From contig JAAZAC010000025.1 of assembly GCA_012514545.1 (NCBI GenBank), forward strand, positions 1 through 8,277: DNA of 8,277 nucleotides, given 5' to 3'. The position numbers and the translations under genes are program-made. A model generated the notes under the pieces. It was not told where the DNA came from, searched no databases, and saw nothing but the letters and a program-made list of their open reading frames with translations. Shown here in pieces: positions 1 through 7,852 of this stretch. Position 1 is the first letter of the stretch, and every line of letters begins with the position of its first letter. The DNA is from Actinomycetales bacterium. Lineage in GTDB: Bacteria; Actinomycetota; Actinomycetes; Actinomycetales; Cellulomonadaceae.

Positions 1-860
1 GTGATCCCCCGCAGCCCGGGCACGCGGTCCAGTGCGGCCCGCGCGGCCGGGAGGTGCTCCTCGGCGGCGAGCTCCGCGACGACGGCGTCGCCGCGCAGCC
101 CGTCCTTCAGCTCGTCCGGCGTGCCCTGGGCGACGACGCGCCCGTGGTCGACGATGGCGAGCCGCGAGGCGAGCCGGTCGGCCTCCTCGAGGTAGTGCGT
201 GGTGAGGAGGACGGTGGTGCGCTCCGACCGGACGACGTCCTCGATCTCCGCCCACATGCGGGCCCGGGCCTCCGGGTCCAGGCCGGTGGTCGGCTCGTCG
301 AGGAAGAGGACCTGCGGCCGGTGGACGAGGCCCATCGCCACGTCCAGCTTGCGTGCCATGCCGCCCGAGTAGGTCCGCACGAGGCGGCCCGCGGCGTCGG
401 CCAGGTCGAACCGCTCGAGGAGCTCGCGGGCGCGGGCCCGCGCGGCACGCGCCGGCAGCCCCTGCAGCCGCGCGGCCAGGACGATGTTGTCCCAACCGGT
501 CTCCATCGGGTCGGTGACCGGGCGCTGGGCGACGAGGCCGATCGCGCGCCGGACCCGCTCGGGGTGCGCGACGACGTCGATCCCCGCCACCACCGCCCGG
601 CCGGCGTCCGGCCTGGTCAGGGTGGTGAGCACCTTGACGGTCGTGGACTTGCCGGCGCCGTTGGGGCCGAGGAGGCCGAACACGGTGCCGGGCTCGGCGG
701 CGAACGACAGGCCGTCGAGCGCGCGCACGGCGGTGCCGCGGCCGCCCGGGCCGCGCCGGGCCGGGTAGGTCTTGACGAGGCCCTCGGCGAGGAGCGCCGT
801 CGTCGGGGTGGTCGCGCCGGCGCGGGGCGCCGGGGCGCGCGTGGTGGTCGGTGGTGCCAT
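1..860 (-). CDS. DrrA-type ABC transporter ATP-binding protein (3' end cut off by window)
   Basis: This is the ATPase subunit of an ABC exporter of the daunorubicin-resistance (DrrA) type. It would sit on the inner face of the membrane and power an ABC-2 type permease, probably encoded beyond the left edge. About 286 residues are visible, of roughly 310-340 usual for the family. Visible motifs are Walker A GPNGAGKST (65-73), Q-loop Q112, signature YSGGM (164-168), Walker B VLFLDEP (184-190) with the DEPTTGLDP stretch, and the H-loop histidine at 222. The ATG at 860 is preceded by GGAGG five bases upstream, which supports this start. The first 22 or so residues are a Pro/Ala/Thr-rich extension before the ABC fold. 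The gene follows padR in the same direction after a 145-bp gap, a common pairing for drug-efflux loci. The substrate cannot be told from sequence. Confidence 0.93.
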   Translation of the reverse strand, partial: MAPPTTTRAPAPRAGATTPTTALLAEGLVKTYPARRGPGGRGTAVRALDGLSFAAEPGTVFGLLGPNGAGKSTTVKVLTTLTRPDAGRAVVAGIDVVAHPERVRRAIGLVAQRPVTDPMETGWDNIVLAARLQGLPARAARARARELLERFDLADAAGRLVRTYSGGMARKLDVAMGLVHRPQVLFLDEPTTGLDPEARARMWAEIEDVVRSERTTVLLTTHYLEEADRLASRLAIVDHGRVVAQGTPDELKDGLRGDAVVAELAAEEHLPAARAALDRVPGLRGI

Positions 861-895
861 GGGTGCCTCCCTCGGTGGGAGCCGCCGCGGCAGGG

Positions 896-916
896 CACAC
901 GGATACGATCGGTGTG
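896..916. promoter_or_regulatory. Imperfect 21-bp palindrome upstream of the ABC ATPase gene
   Basis: The site reads CACAC-n-GAT-nnn-ATC-n-GTGTG, so 8 of 10 symmetric positions pair. It lies 36 bp upstream of the ABC ATPase start, where an operator would be expected. It also contains CGGATAC (900-906), a heptamer that recurs just upstream of the padR ribosome-binding site (1714-1720). That it binds PadR or any other regulator is inference. I see no convincing -35/-10 pair beside it. Confidence 0.35.
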
Positions 917-956
917 GGGTTTCGGGACGTGCCCTCAGCGGTCGGCTCGAGACTTC

Positions 957-988
957 GGTGGCTCGGGTGTTGCCGCACCCGGGCCACC
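957..988 (-). terminator. Strong hairpin downstream of padR, likely terminator or attenuator
   Basis: Arms 957-969 and 976-988 pair over 13 bp with one mismatch and a 6-base loop. The hairpin begins 17 bp after the padR stop codon. No T-run follows on the minus strand, so it would be the U-less hairpin type often proposed for high-GC actinobacteria. It would separate padR from the ABC gene, either ending transcription or reducing read-through. Confidence 0.55.
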
Positions 989-1005
989 ACTCGTTTCCGG
1001 TGGAA

Positions 1006-1704
1006 TCAGCTCTCGGTGGTGGGCGGCGTCGGGCCGCTCGGCCCGGGCCGCGCGCCGGTCCCCTCCTTCCACAGGTGGTCGTCGAACTCGGCGACGAGCT
1101 GGGCGATCGAGTCGCCCTGGGCGAGCCGCCGGTGCATCTCGGCCCACAGGTCCTGCCCGTCGACGCGCCCGGTCGCGAGTCGCGCGACCAGGTCGGCGAC
1201 GAACGCGCGCTCGGCCTCGAGCATCGCGAGCTCGAAGCGGGCCTCGACGAGGAAGATCTCGGGCAGCGGGAGGTCCTGGGCTGCCCGCGCGTCGGCGATC
1301 CGGGCGTCGAGGCCCTCCAGCCGGCGGGTCAGCAGCGCGGCCGCCTCGTCCGGCCCGAGCAGCATGATCAGCGACAGGCCGGCCTCGAAGTCGGGGTACT
1401 CCTTGGCCGGCACCTCGATGATCCGGCGGAGCCAGCTCAGGGCCGCCTCCCGGCCCGCGTCCGTGACCGCGTAGACGGTCCGCTCGGGGCGGGACCCCGC
1501 GCGCTCGGAGTGGGTCGCCTCGATGAGGCCGTTCTTCTCCAGCGACGCGATGACCGAGTACAGCGAGCCCCAGTTGAGGCGGATGCTGTGCTCCTTGCCG
1601 CGCTCGCGGAGGACCTGCGTGATCCGGTAGGGGTGCATCGGCTCCTCGCTCAGCGTGGCCAGGACGGCCAGCGCGAGCGGGTTGCTCAGCGAGGAACGCG
1701 ACAT
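1006..1704 (-). CDS. PadR-family transcriptional regulator
   Basis: This is a PadR-type DNA-binding repressor of 232 residues. The N-terminal winged helix-turn-helix spans about residues 8-95, with the family pattern around GSLYSVIASLEKNGLI (46-61) and the TVYAVTDAGREAALSWL wing and helix. The C-terminal half is helical and acidic/basic, as in PadR proteins with a Vir_C-like dimerisation domain. Two in-frame ATGs exist, at 1710 and 1704. The GGAG at 1711-1714 directly abuts the first ATG but lies 6 bases before the second, so I chose 1704. PadR proteins often repress a neighbouring drug exporter and their own gene, releasing DNA on binding a hydrophobic ligand. Here the DrrA-like ABC gene downstream is the likely target. 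The promoter at 1731-1759 and the inverted repeat at 1717-1734 fit autoregulation. The tail after about residue 212 is Pro/Gly/Thr-rich and probably disordered. Confidence 0.93.
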   Translation of the reverse strand: MSRSSLSNPLALAVLATLSEEPMHPYRITQVLRERGKEHSIRLNWGSLYSVIASLEKNGLIEATHSERAGSRPERTVYAVTDAGREAALSWLRRIIEVPAKEYPDFEAGLSLIMLLGPDEAAALLTRRLEGLDARIADARAAQDLPLPEIFLVEARFELAMLEAERAFVADLVARLATGRVDGQDLWAEMHRRLAQGDSIAQLVAEFDDHLWKEGTGARPGPSGPTPPTTES

Positions 1705-1710
1705 ACTCAT

Positions 1711-1714
1711 CTCC
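1711..1714 (-). promoter_or_regulatory. padR ribosome-binding site that decides the start
   Basis: GGAG on the minus strand has zero spacing to the ATG at 1710 and 6 bases to the in-frame ATG at 1704. The second spacing is functional and the first is not, so translation most likely begins at 1704. Confidence 0.6.
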
Positions 1715-1716
1715 GG

Positions 1717-1734
1717 ATACTCGACTCAGAGTAT
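1717..1734. promoter_or_regulatory. Inverted repeat, probable PadR operator
   Basis: ATACTC-N6-GAGTAT is a perfect 6-bp inverted repeat in an unusually AT-rich patch for this window. It overlaps the -10 box of the predicted padR promoter and covers the likely transcription start. A direct repeat TACTCGAC (1718-1725 and 1735-1742) overlaps it. Position and symmetry suit a dimeric repressor such as PadR controlling its own gene. Binding is inference. Confidence 0.55.
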
Positions 1735-1759
1735 TACTCGACATCGACGGAGGGGACAA
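1731..1759 (-). promoter_or_regulatory. Predicted promoter of padR
   Basis: On the minus strand a -35-like TTGTCC (1759-1754) and a -10-like TAATAC (1736-1731) are separated by exactly 17 bp. This gives a leader of about 20 bases to the GGAG and ATG at 1704. The boxes match the housekeeping consensus only partly (4/6 and 3/6), but spacing and context are good. Confidence 0.5.
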
Positions 1760-1802
1760 CCCCGTTCAGCCCGCGGCGGAGGAGGTGGGGGCGCTGCCCG
1801 AC

Positions 1803-1816
1803 GGCGGCCGGCCGCC
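1803..1816. terminator. 14-bp perfect palindrome after the MFS gene
   Basis: GGCGGCCGGCCGCC is fully self-complementary and lies about 35 bp downstream of the first MFS stop codon, at the end of the tandem duplication. With the palindromes inside the duplicated units it makes this short spacer highly structured. It could contribute to transcription termination between the MFS gene and padR. There is no T-run, and a perfect palindrome folds only with some loss of central pairs, so this call is tentative. Confidence 0.3.
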
Positions 1817-1879
1817 TCAGGCGGGGAGGCGCGCCTCGGCGCGGTCGCCTCAGGCGGGGAGGCGCGCCTCGGCGCGGTC
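1814..1879. repeat. Perfect 33-bp tandem duplication covering the MFS stop codon
   Basis: Units 1814-1846 and 1847-1879 are identical over all 33 bases. Each contains CGCCT-C-AGGCG and the 12-bp palindrome GAGGCGCGCCTC. Because 33 is a multiple of three, the second unit repeats the coding frame. Read leftward, the MFS gene ends DRAEARLPA-stop, and read-through would add GDRAEARLPA before a second TGA at 1819-1817. Identity at all positions suggests a recent slippage or unequal-exchange event. Confidence 0.95.
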
Positions 1880-3136
1880 GTTGGCGGCGCGGTACCCCAG
1901 CGCCGTCAGCGCGTACACCACGGCCAGGACGGCGAAGACGAGCGCCGACCACCCGGCGTCGGGCAGGACGACCGCGGCGAGCGCGGCCGCGCCCACGAAC
2001 GCGGCGTTGTAGAGCATGTCGTAGAGGGAGAAGGCGCGGCCGCGGTAGTCGTCGTCGGTGTCGCGCTGGACGATCGTGTCGACGGCGATCTTCGCGCCCT
2101 GCACGGACAGACCCAGCAGCACGGCCGACACCGCCACCACCGCGAACGCGTGCGAGGCCGCGAGCAGCCCCTGGCTCACCACGCCGATCCCCAGGCACAC
2201 GGCCACCCAGGTCGCCGGCCGCATCCGCTCGTGCGCGATCGGGGTGAGCACGATCGCCACGCCGTTCCCGGCGAGCGAGACGCCCGCGAGCAGCGCGAAC
2301 ATCGCCAGCCCCGCGTCGGCGTCGGTCGGGTCCACCAGCAGGTTGCGCGACATGAGGATGAGCGCGATGAAGTTGACCCCGTAGAGGAAGCGGTGCACGC
2401 CCATGACGCCCAGGCCCAGCGCCGGGGTGCCGCGGCGGACCAGCCAGCGCGCGCCGTCGGCGAGGTCGCGGAGGGTCGCCGCGATCGCCTGGCCGATCGG
2501 CAGGCCGCGCTCCTCCGGGCCGAGCTGGTCGCGTCCCAGCCGCAGCGCCAGCGCGCTCGCGGCCCCGAAGAACAGCCCGGCGACGGTGAGCACGACGGCG
2601 TCCCGCACCGCGCCCTCGGGCGTCACCCGCGAGAGCACGACGCCGATCCCCGCGCCGACGACGGCGGACACCGCGCCGAGCGTGGGCGTGATCGTGTTCG
2701 CCATGAGCAGCTGGGCGCGCGGGACGACGTGCGGCAGCGCCGCGGACAGCGCCGCGAGCAGGAACCGGTTCACGCCGAGCGTGACGAGCGCGAGCACGTA
2801 CACCACGGGCCCGACGCCCACGGTCGCCATGAGCACCGCGAGCACGAGCGCCAGCGGCACGCGCACGAGGTTGCCCCAGAGCAGCACCTGGCGCCGCCGC
2901 CACCTGTCGAGCAGCGGGCCCGCGAACGGCGCGACCACCGTGAACGGCAGCAGCAGCACGGTGAACGCCGCGGCGACCTGCCCCGCCGTCGCCATGTTCT
3001 CCGGCTGGAAGAAGAACAGGGTCGCGAGGCCGGCCTGGAACATGCCGTCGCCGCACTGCGAGACGAGCCGCACCGCGAAGAGCTTGCGGAAGTCCCGGTG
3101 GACCGCGACGGTCCGCAGGTCGCCGAGGACGCTCAT
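1850..3136 (-). CDS. MFS family transporter
   Basis: This is a 428-residue inner-membrane transporter of the major facilitator superfamily, with about twelve hydrophobic segments, a normal length for the family. The motif A-like loop is GPLLDRWRRR (73-82). Other blocks typical of an actinobacterial MFS group are NRFLLAALSAALPHVV (123-138) and DDDYRGRAFSLYDM (361-374). From memory these resemble M. tuberculosis Rv0037c and its relatives, which have no assigned substrate. The ATG at 3136 fits the usual short cytoplasmic N-terminus before the first membrane segment, but I see no good Shine-Dalgarno site there. The reading frame stays open far upstream, through the next gene, only because of the base composition. 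The upstream Ddn-like gene ends 35 bp away, so the two are probably one operon. The stop codon sits in a tandem duplication. A drug/metabolite exporter is a plausible role, unproven. Confidence 0.9.
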   Translation of the reverse strand: MSVLGDLRTVAVHRDFRKLFAVRLVSQCGDGMFQAGLATLFFFQPENMATAGQVAAAFTVLLLPFTVVAPFAGPLLDRWRRRQVLLWGNLVRVPLALVLAVLMATVGVGPVVYVLALVTLGVNRFLLAALSAALPHVVPRAQLLMANTITPTLGAVSAVVGAGIGVVLSRVTPEGAVRDAVVLTVAGLFFGAASALALRLGRDQLGPEERGLPIGQAIAATLRDLADGARWLVRRGTPALGLGVMGVHRFLYGVNFIALILMSRNLLVDPTDADAGLAMFALLAGVSLAGNGVAIVLTPIAHERMRPATWVAVCLGIGVVSQGLLAASHAFAVVAVSAVLLGLSVQGAKIAVDTIVQRDTDDDYRGRAFSLYDMLYNAAFVGAAALAAVVLPDAGWSALVFAVLAVVYALTALGYRAANDRAEARLPA

Positions 3137-3171
3137 GCGCGCCGCGCTCGCCCGTTGGTCACCAGCGCAGG

Positions 3172-3666
3172 CTAGCCGCCCGGGCGAGGGACGAAGCGCA
3201 CCCAGGGGATGTGGTGGGCGGCCGCGCGCAGGCTCTCCGGGCTGCCGTCGACGGGGCCGGCGCCCAGGTACGCCGCCAGCGCCCGCGCCGCCCTCGGGTG
3301 CCGCCCGGCGTACCGCACGAAGGCGGGGGCGGCGTCGTCGGCGTCGGGGAACGTCGCGGTGACGGCGGTGCGCCGACGCCCGACCTGGATCGTGGCCTCG
3401 GGGTGCGCGCGCAGGTTGCGGTACCACTGCGAGCCCGTGCCCCACCCGGACGCGACGGTGATGCGGCCCCGGTCGTCCCGGTCCACGACCTCCAGCACGG
3501 TCCGCCGGACGGCGCCCGAGACGCGGCCGACGTGCTCGAGCAGCAGGAAGCGCCCGCCGAGCAGCCACCCCAGGCGCCAGCGGTAGAGCAGCACCGGCGC
3601 GCGCAGCACAGCCCGGGTGATCCCGGTGGGCCGCGCCGGTCGGCGCCTCTCGCCGCCGTCCGCCAT
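3172..3666 (-). CDS. Nitroreductase/deazaflavin (F420)-dependent oxidoreductase family protein, Ddn-like
   Basis: This is a small 164-residue protein of the Ddn-like split beta-barrel family. Members bind cofactor F420 and reduce quinones, nitro compounds or other substrates. The family pattern is clear: LLLEHVGRVSGAVRRTVLEVV (from about residue 41), then the GWGTGSQWYRNLRAHP block (74-89) followed by a short basic strand GRRR. The C-terminus ends with the usual helical stretch and WVRFVP. The ATG at 3666 has GGGAGG five bases upstream, a strong ribosome-binding site. It begins the leftward unit whose next gene is the MFS transporter 35 bp downstream, so enzyme and exporter may serve a common detoxification or export role (inference). 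The actual substrate is unknown, and F420 binding rests on family resemblance. Confidence 0.88.
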   Translation of the reverse strand: MADGGERRRPARPTGITRAVLRAPVLLYRWRLGWLLGGRFLLLEHVGRVSGAVRRTVLEVVDRDDRGRITVASGWGTGSQWYRNLRAHPEATIQVGRRRTAVTATFPDADDAAPAFVRYAGRHPRAARALAAYLGAGPVDGSPESLRAAAHHIPWVRFVPRPGG

Positions 3667-3767
3667 GATCGCCTCCCTCGCCCCCGACCCTGCCGCAGGC
3701 CGTCGGGGCGTGCCATCGGGACGGGCGGCCCCACCCGCGGCGCGGCGCCGGGGAGCAGGATGGTCGT
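3667..3767. promoter_or_regulatory. Divergent promoter region between Ddn-like and P-type ATPase genes
   Basis: The 101 bp between the two divergent starts must carry the promoters for both transcription units unless they are leaderless or driven from within genes. It contains a nested inverted repeat at 3682-3708: CCCCGAC pairs with GTCGGGG, and inside it CCTGC pairs with GCAGG, with a 2-base bulge. This could be an operator or an RNA hairpin. I could not pick convincing -35/-10 boxes. The ATPase ribosome-binding site is GGAGCAGGA, ending 7 bases before the GTG at 3768. Confidence 0.4.
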
Positions 3768-6600
<2,833 letters not shown>

Positions 6601-6608
<8 letters not shown>

Positions 6609-6647
6609 AGAGTTCCTTCCGCCCGGCGAACGGAAGTCTTCACGATC
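6601..6647. repeat. Palindromic element, copy 1; shared 3' end of convergent genes
   Basis: The outer arms GATCGTGAAGA and TCTTCACGATC are perfectly complementary. The inner part pairs with three mismatches and no gaps around a CCCGG centre, giving a hairpin of about 20 bp. It contains the ATPase stop TGA (6606-6608) and, on the other strand, the stop TGA of the winged-helix/DUF559 gene (6642-6640). It probably acts as a two-way terminator for these convergent genes. It differs from the copy at 7669-7714 at only 5 of 45 aligned positions, without gaps, and has the same orientation. Confidence 0.9.
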
Positions 6648-7599
6648 CGCCGATGGCGACGCGGGCGGTGCACCGCGGTCCGCACGGGCGGAGGTCGCCG
6701 CGCCACCCGCCGGCCCACAGGCCCGTCGCAACCTGGCCGGCCGTGGCGCACGCCGCGATCGCGACGTGGCGCCAGCGATACCGGAGCGTGCGGTCGCCGT
6801 GCTCCAGGAGGACGGCGTTGTCACGCCAGGTGTCCGCGTCCGTGCGGCCGCCGGGATGGGCGAGCCGCCCGTCGAGCTCGACGCGGAGCCCGTAGCCCTC
6901 GTAGACGCAGTCGGCGCGGATCCAGCCGCCGCCGGCGACCTCGACCCGCTGCCGACGCGCGCGAGGCAGGCCGTGCCGCCGCTCGACGTCGTGGTGGTAG
7001 CGCCGCTCCAGCGGCGACTCGACGCCGGCGGTCGCGTCCGCGAGGAGGTCGTCGAGCAGTGCCCGACGCCGGATGCGCGGCCGCCGGCGGGCCGCGGCGG
7101 CGATCGCGGCGACGGGCGTCCCCAGGCGGACCGCCGCACAGAGGTGGCCGAAGGCGTCGTCCGTCGTGCGTGCGGACTCGAAGAGGTCGAGGGCGGTCTC
7201 CTCCGCGACGACGACGGGGAGGAAGCCGTGCGACGGCGGCATCGTGCGGCGCAGGTGCACACGGACGCCCGGCGTCGGGCGCACCCGGCGGGTGGCTGGG
7301 ACGCTCACGTCGATGACCTGGGGCGCGCGGGCGACGAGCCCGAGCACGTGGCCGGCCGCACGGTGGCTGAGGGCGGCGGCGTCGCCGGCGTAGACCGTTG
7401 CGGCAAGCGCGCGGGACCGCCAGGGGATCCCGCCGGAGTACACGTAGAGCACGCCCCGGTGGAGGCGCTGCCAGTGACCCGCCGCGAGCTGGCGGTGGAT
7501 CCACGCCGGGTCCGCCCCGAGCTCGACGAGCCGGCGCGTCGAGAGCACGCCCTCGTGCACGCGGGCCAGGGGGACGAGCTGGTCCGGGGGGATGCGCAC
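6640..7599 (-). CDS. AbiEi-like winged-helix plus DUF559 (PD-(D/E)XK-like) protein
   Basis: This 319-residue protein has two parts. Residues 10-55 resemble the AbiEi_4 winged helix: EGVLSTRRLVELGADPAWI, then GHWQRLHRGVLYV. Residues 192-292 resemble DUF559, a relative of the Vsr-like restriction-endonuclease fold: the ESPLERR helix (E194, E198), IRADCVYEGYGLRVELDGRLAHP (D230, E241, D243), the WRDNAVLL helix, and a late strand LRYRW. These acidic residues form a plausible metal site. A short CGPRC tail follows. The start is GTG 7599, with only a weak GGA upstream. Proteins like this are abundant, often several per genome, in actinobacteria and are usually annotated as antitoxin-like without proven function. 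No toxin partner (AbiEii-type nucleotidyltransferase) lies beside it. The gene is bracketed by near-identical palindromes, and its stop codon comes from one of them. It could be a nuclease, a DNA-binding regulator or part of a small mobile unit. Confidence 0.82.
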   Translation of the reverse strand: MRIPPDQLVPLARVHEGVLSTRRLVELGADPAWIHRQLAAGHWQRLHRGVLYVYSGGIPWRSRALAATVYAGDAAALSHRAAGHVLGLVARAPQVIDVSVPATRRVRPTPGVRVHLRRTMPPSHGFLPVVVAEETALDLFESARTTDDAFGHLCAAVRLGTPVAAIAAAARRRPRIRRRALLDDLLADATAGVESPLERRYHHDVERRHGLPRARRQRVEVAGGGWIRADCVYEGYGLRVELDGRLAHPGGRTDADTWRDNAVLLEHGDRTLRYRWRHVAIAACATAGQVATGLWAGGWRGDLRPCGPRCTARVAIGGS

Positions 7600-7631
7600 C
7601 GATCCAGCGTGGCGACGTCGGGCGGCCAGGA

Positions 7632-7649
7632 GGGCCTGTCCACAGGCCC
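7632..7649. promoter_or_regulatory. 18-bp inverted repeat upstream of the winged-helix/DUF559 gene
   Basis: GGGCCTGT-CC-ACAGGCCC has perfect 8-bp arms around a 2-base centre and lies 33 bp upstream of the GTG start. It could be an operator, for example bound by the protein's own winged helix. The 2-base centre makes it a better protein-binding site than an RNA hairpin. Function is inference. Confidence 0.35.
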
Positions 7650-7668
7650 GGCCGGCGGTCGTCAGGCG

Positions 7669-7714
7669 GATCGTGAAGAGTTCTGTTCGCCAGGCGAAAG
7701 GAAGTCTTCACGAC
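7669..7714. repeat. Palindromic element, copy 2, upstream of the winged-helix/DUF559 gene
   Basis: The arms GTGAAGA and TCTTCAC and the inner arms TTCGCC and GGCGAA flank a single A. In between, G-G and G-A mismatches and one G-T pair interrupt the stem. The same G-G mismatch next to the outer arm occurs in copy 1 at 6601-6647, so the two copies are direct repeats with conserved asymmetry, 1068 bp apart. It lies between the ino1 terminator and the DUF559 gene start. Confidence 0.9.
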
Positions 7715-7742
7715 GGCGTGGGGGGCGTCCGCGCACGACGAA

Positions 7743-7776
7743 GGGCCCGGCCCCTCCCGAAGGAGGGACCGGGCCC
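7743..7776 (-). terminator. Hairpin terminator downstream of ino1
   Basis: GGGCCCGG (7743-7750) pairs with CCGGGCCC (7769-7776), and after one mismatch CCCTCC (7752-7757) pairs with GGAGGG (7762-7767) around a CGAA loop. The stem has 14 pairs, nearly all G-C. It lies about 77 bp after the inositol-1-phosphate synthase stop. Only TT follows on the minus strand before CG, so the classical U-run is nearly absent, as is frequent in high-GC actinobacteria. Confidence 0.75.
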
Positions 7777-7852
7777 CGGGTCGTGCACGCTCAGCGCGCG
7801 GAGCGAGTCACCCGCCGAGCGTGAGCCCGCCGCGCCGTGTCCGACGACGGCG

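Noticed and set aside
1655..3175. Long plus-strand reading frame (506 residues) antisense to the MFS gene
   Set aside because: The translation is Arg/His/Glu/Gly-rich with no domain pattern. It arises from the third-position GC bias of the real minus-strand gene.
6640..7599. Classical AbiE type IV toxin-antitoxin pair
   Set aside because: Only the AbiEi-like helix is present. No AbiEii nucleotidyltransferase gene lies on either side, and the C-terminal domain is DUF559 rather than the AbiEi C-terminal domain.
7637..7645. Possible DnaA box (CTGTCCACA is close to TTGTCCACA)
   Set aside because: A single one-mismatch copy, embedded in an inverted repeat, with no cluster of boxes, no AT-rich tract and no dnaA or dnaN nearby.
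6821..7711. Minus-strand frame starting with GTG inside palindrome copy 2
   Set aside because: It overlaps the winged-helix/DUF559 gene in another frame and is Arg/Pro-rich with no recognisable domain. The GTG arises from the palindrome arm.
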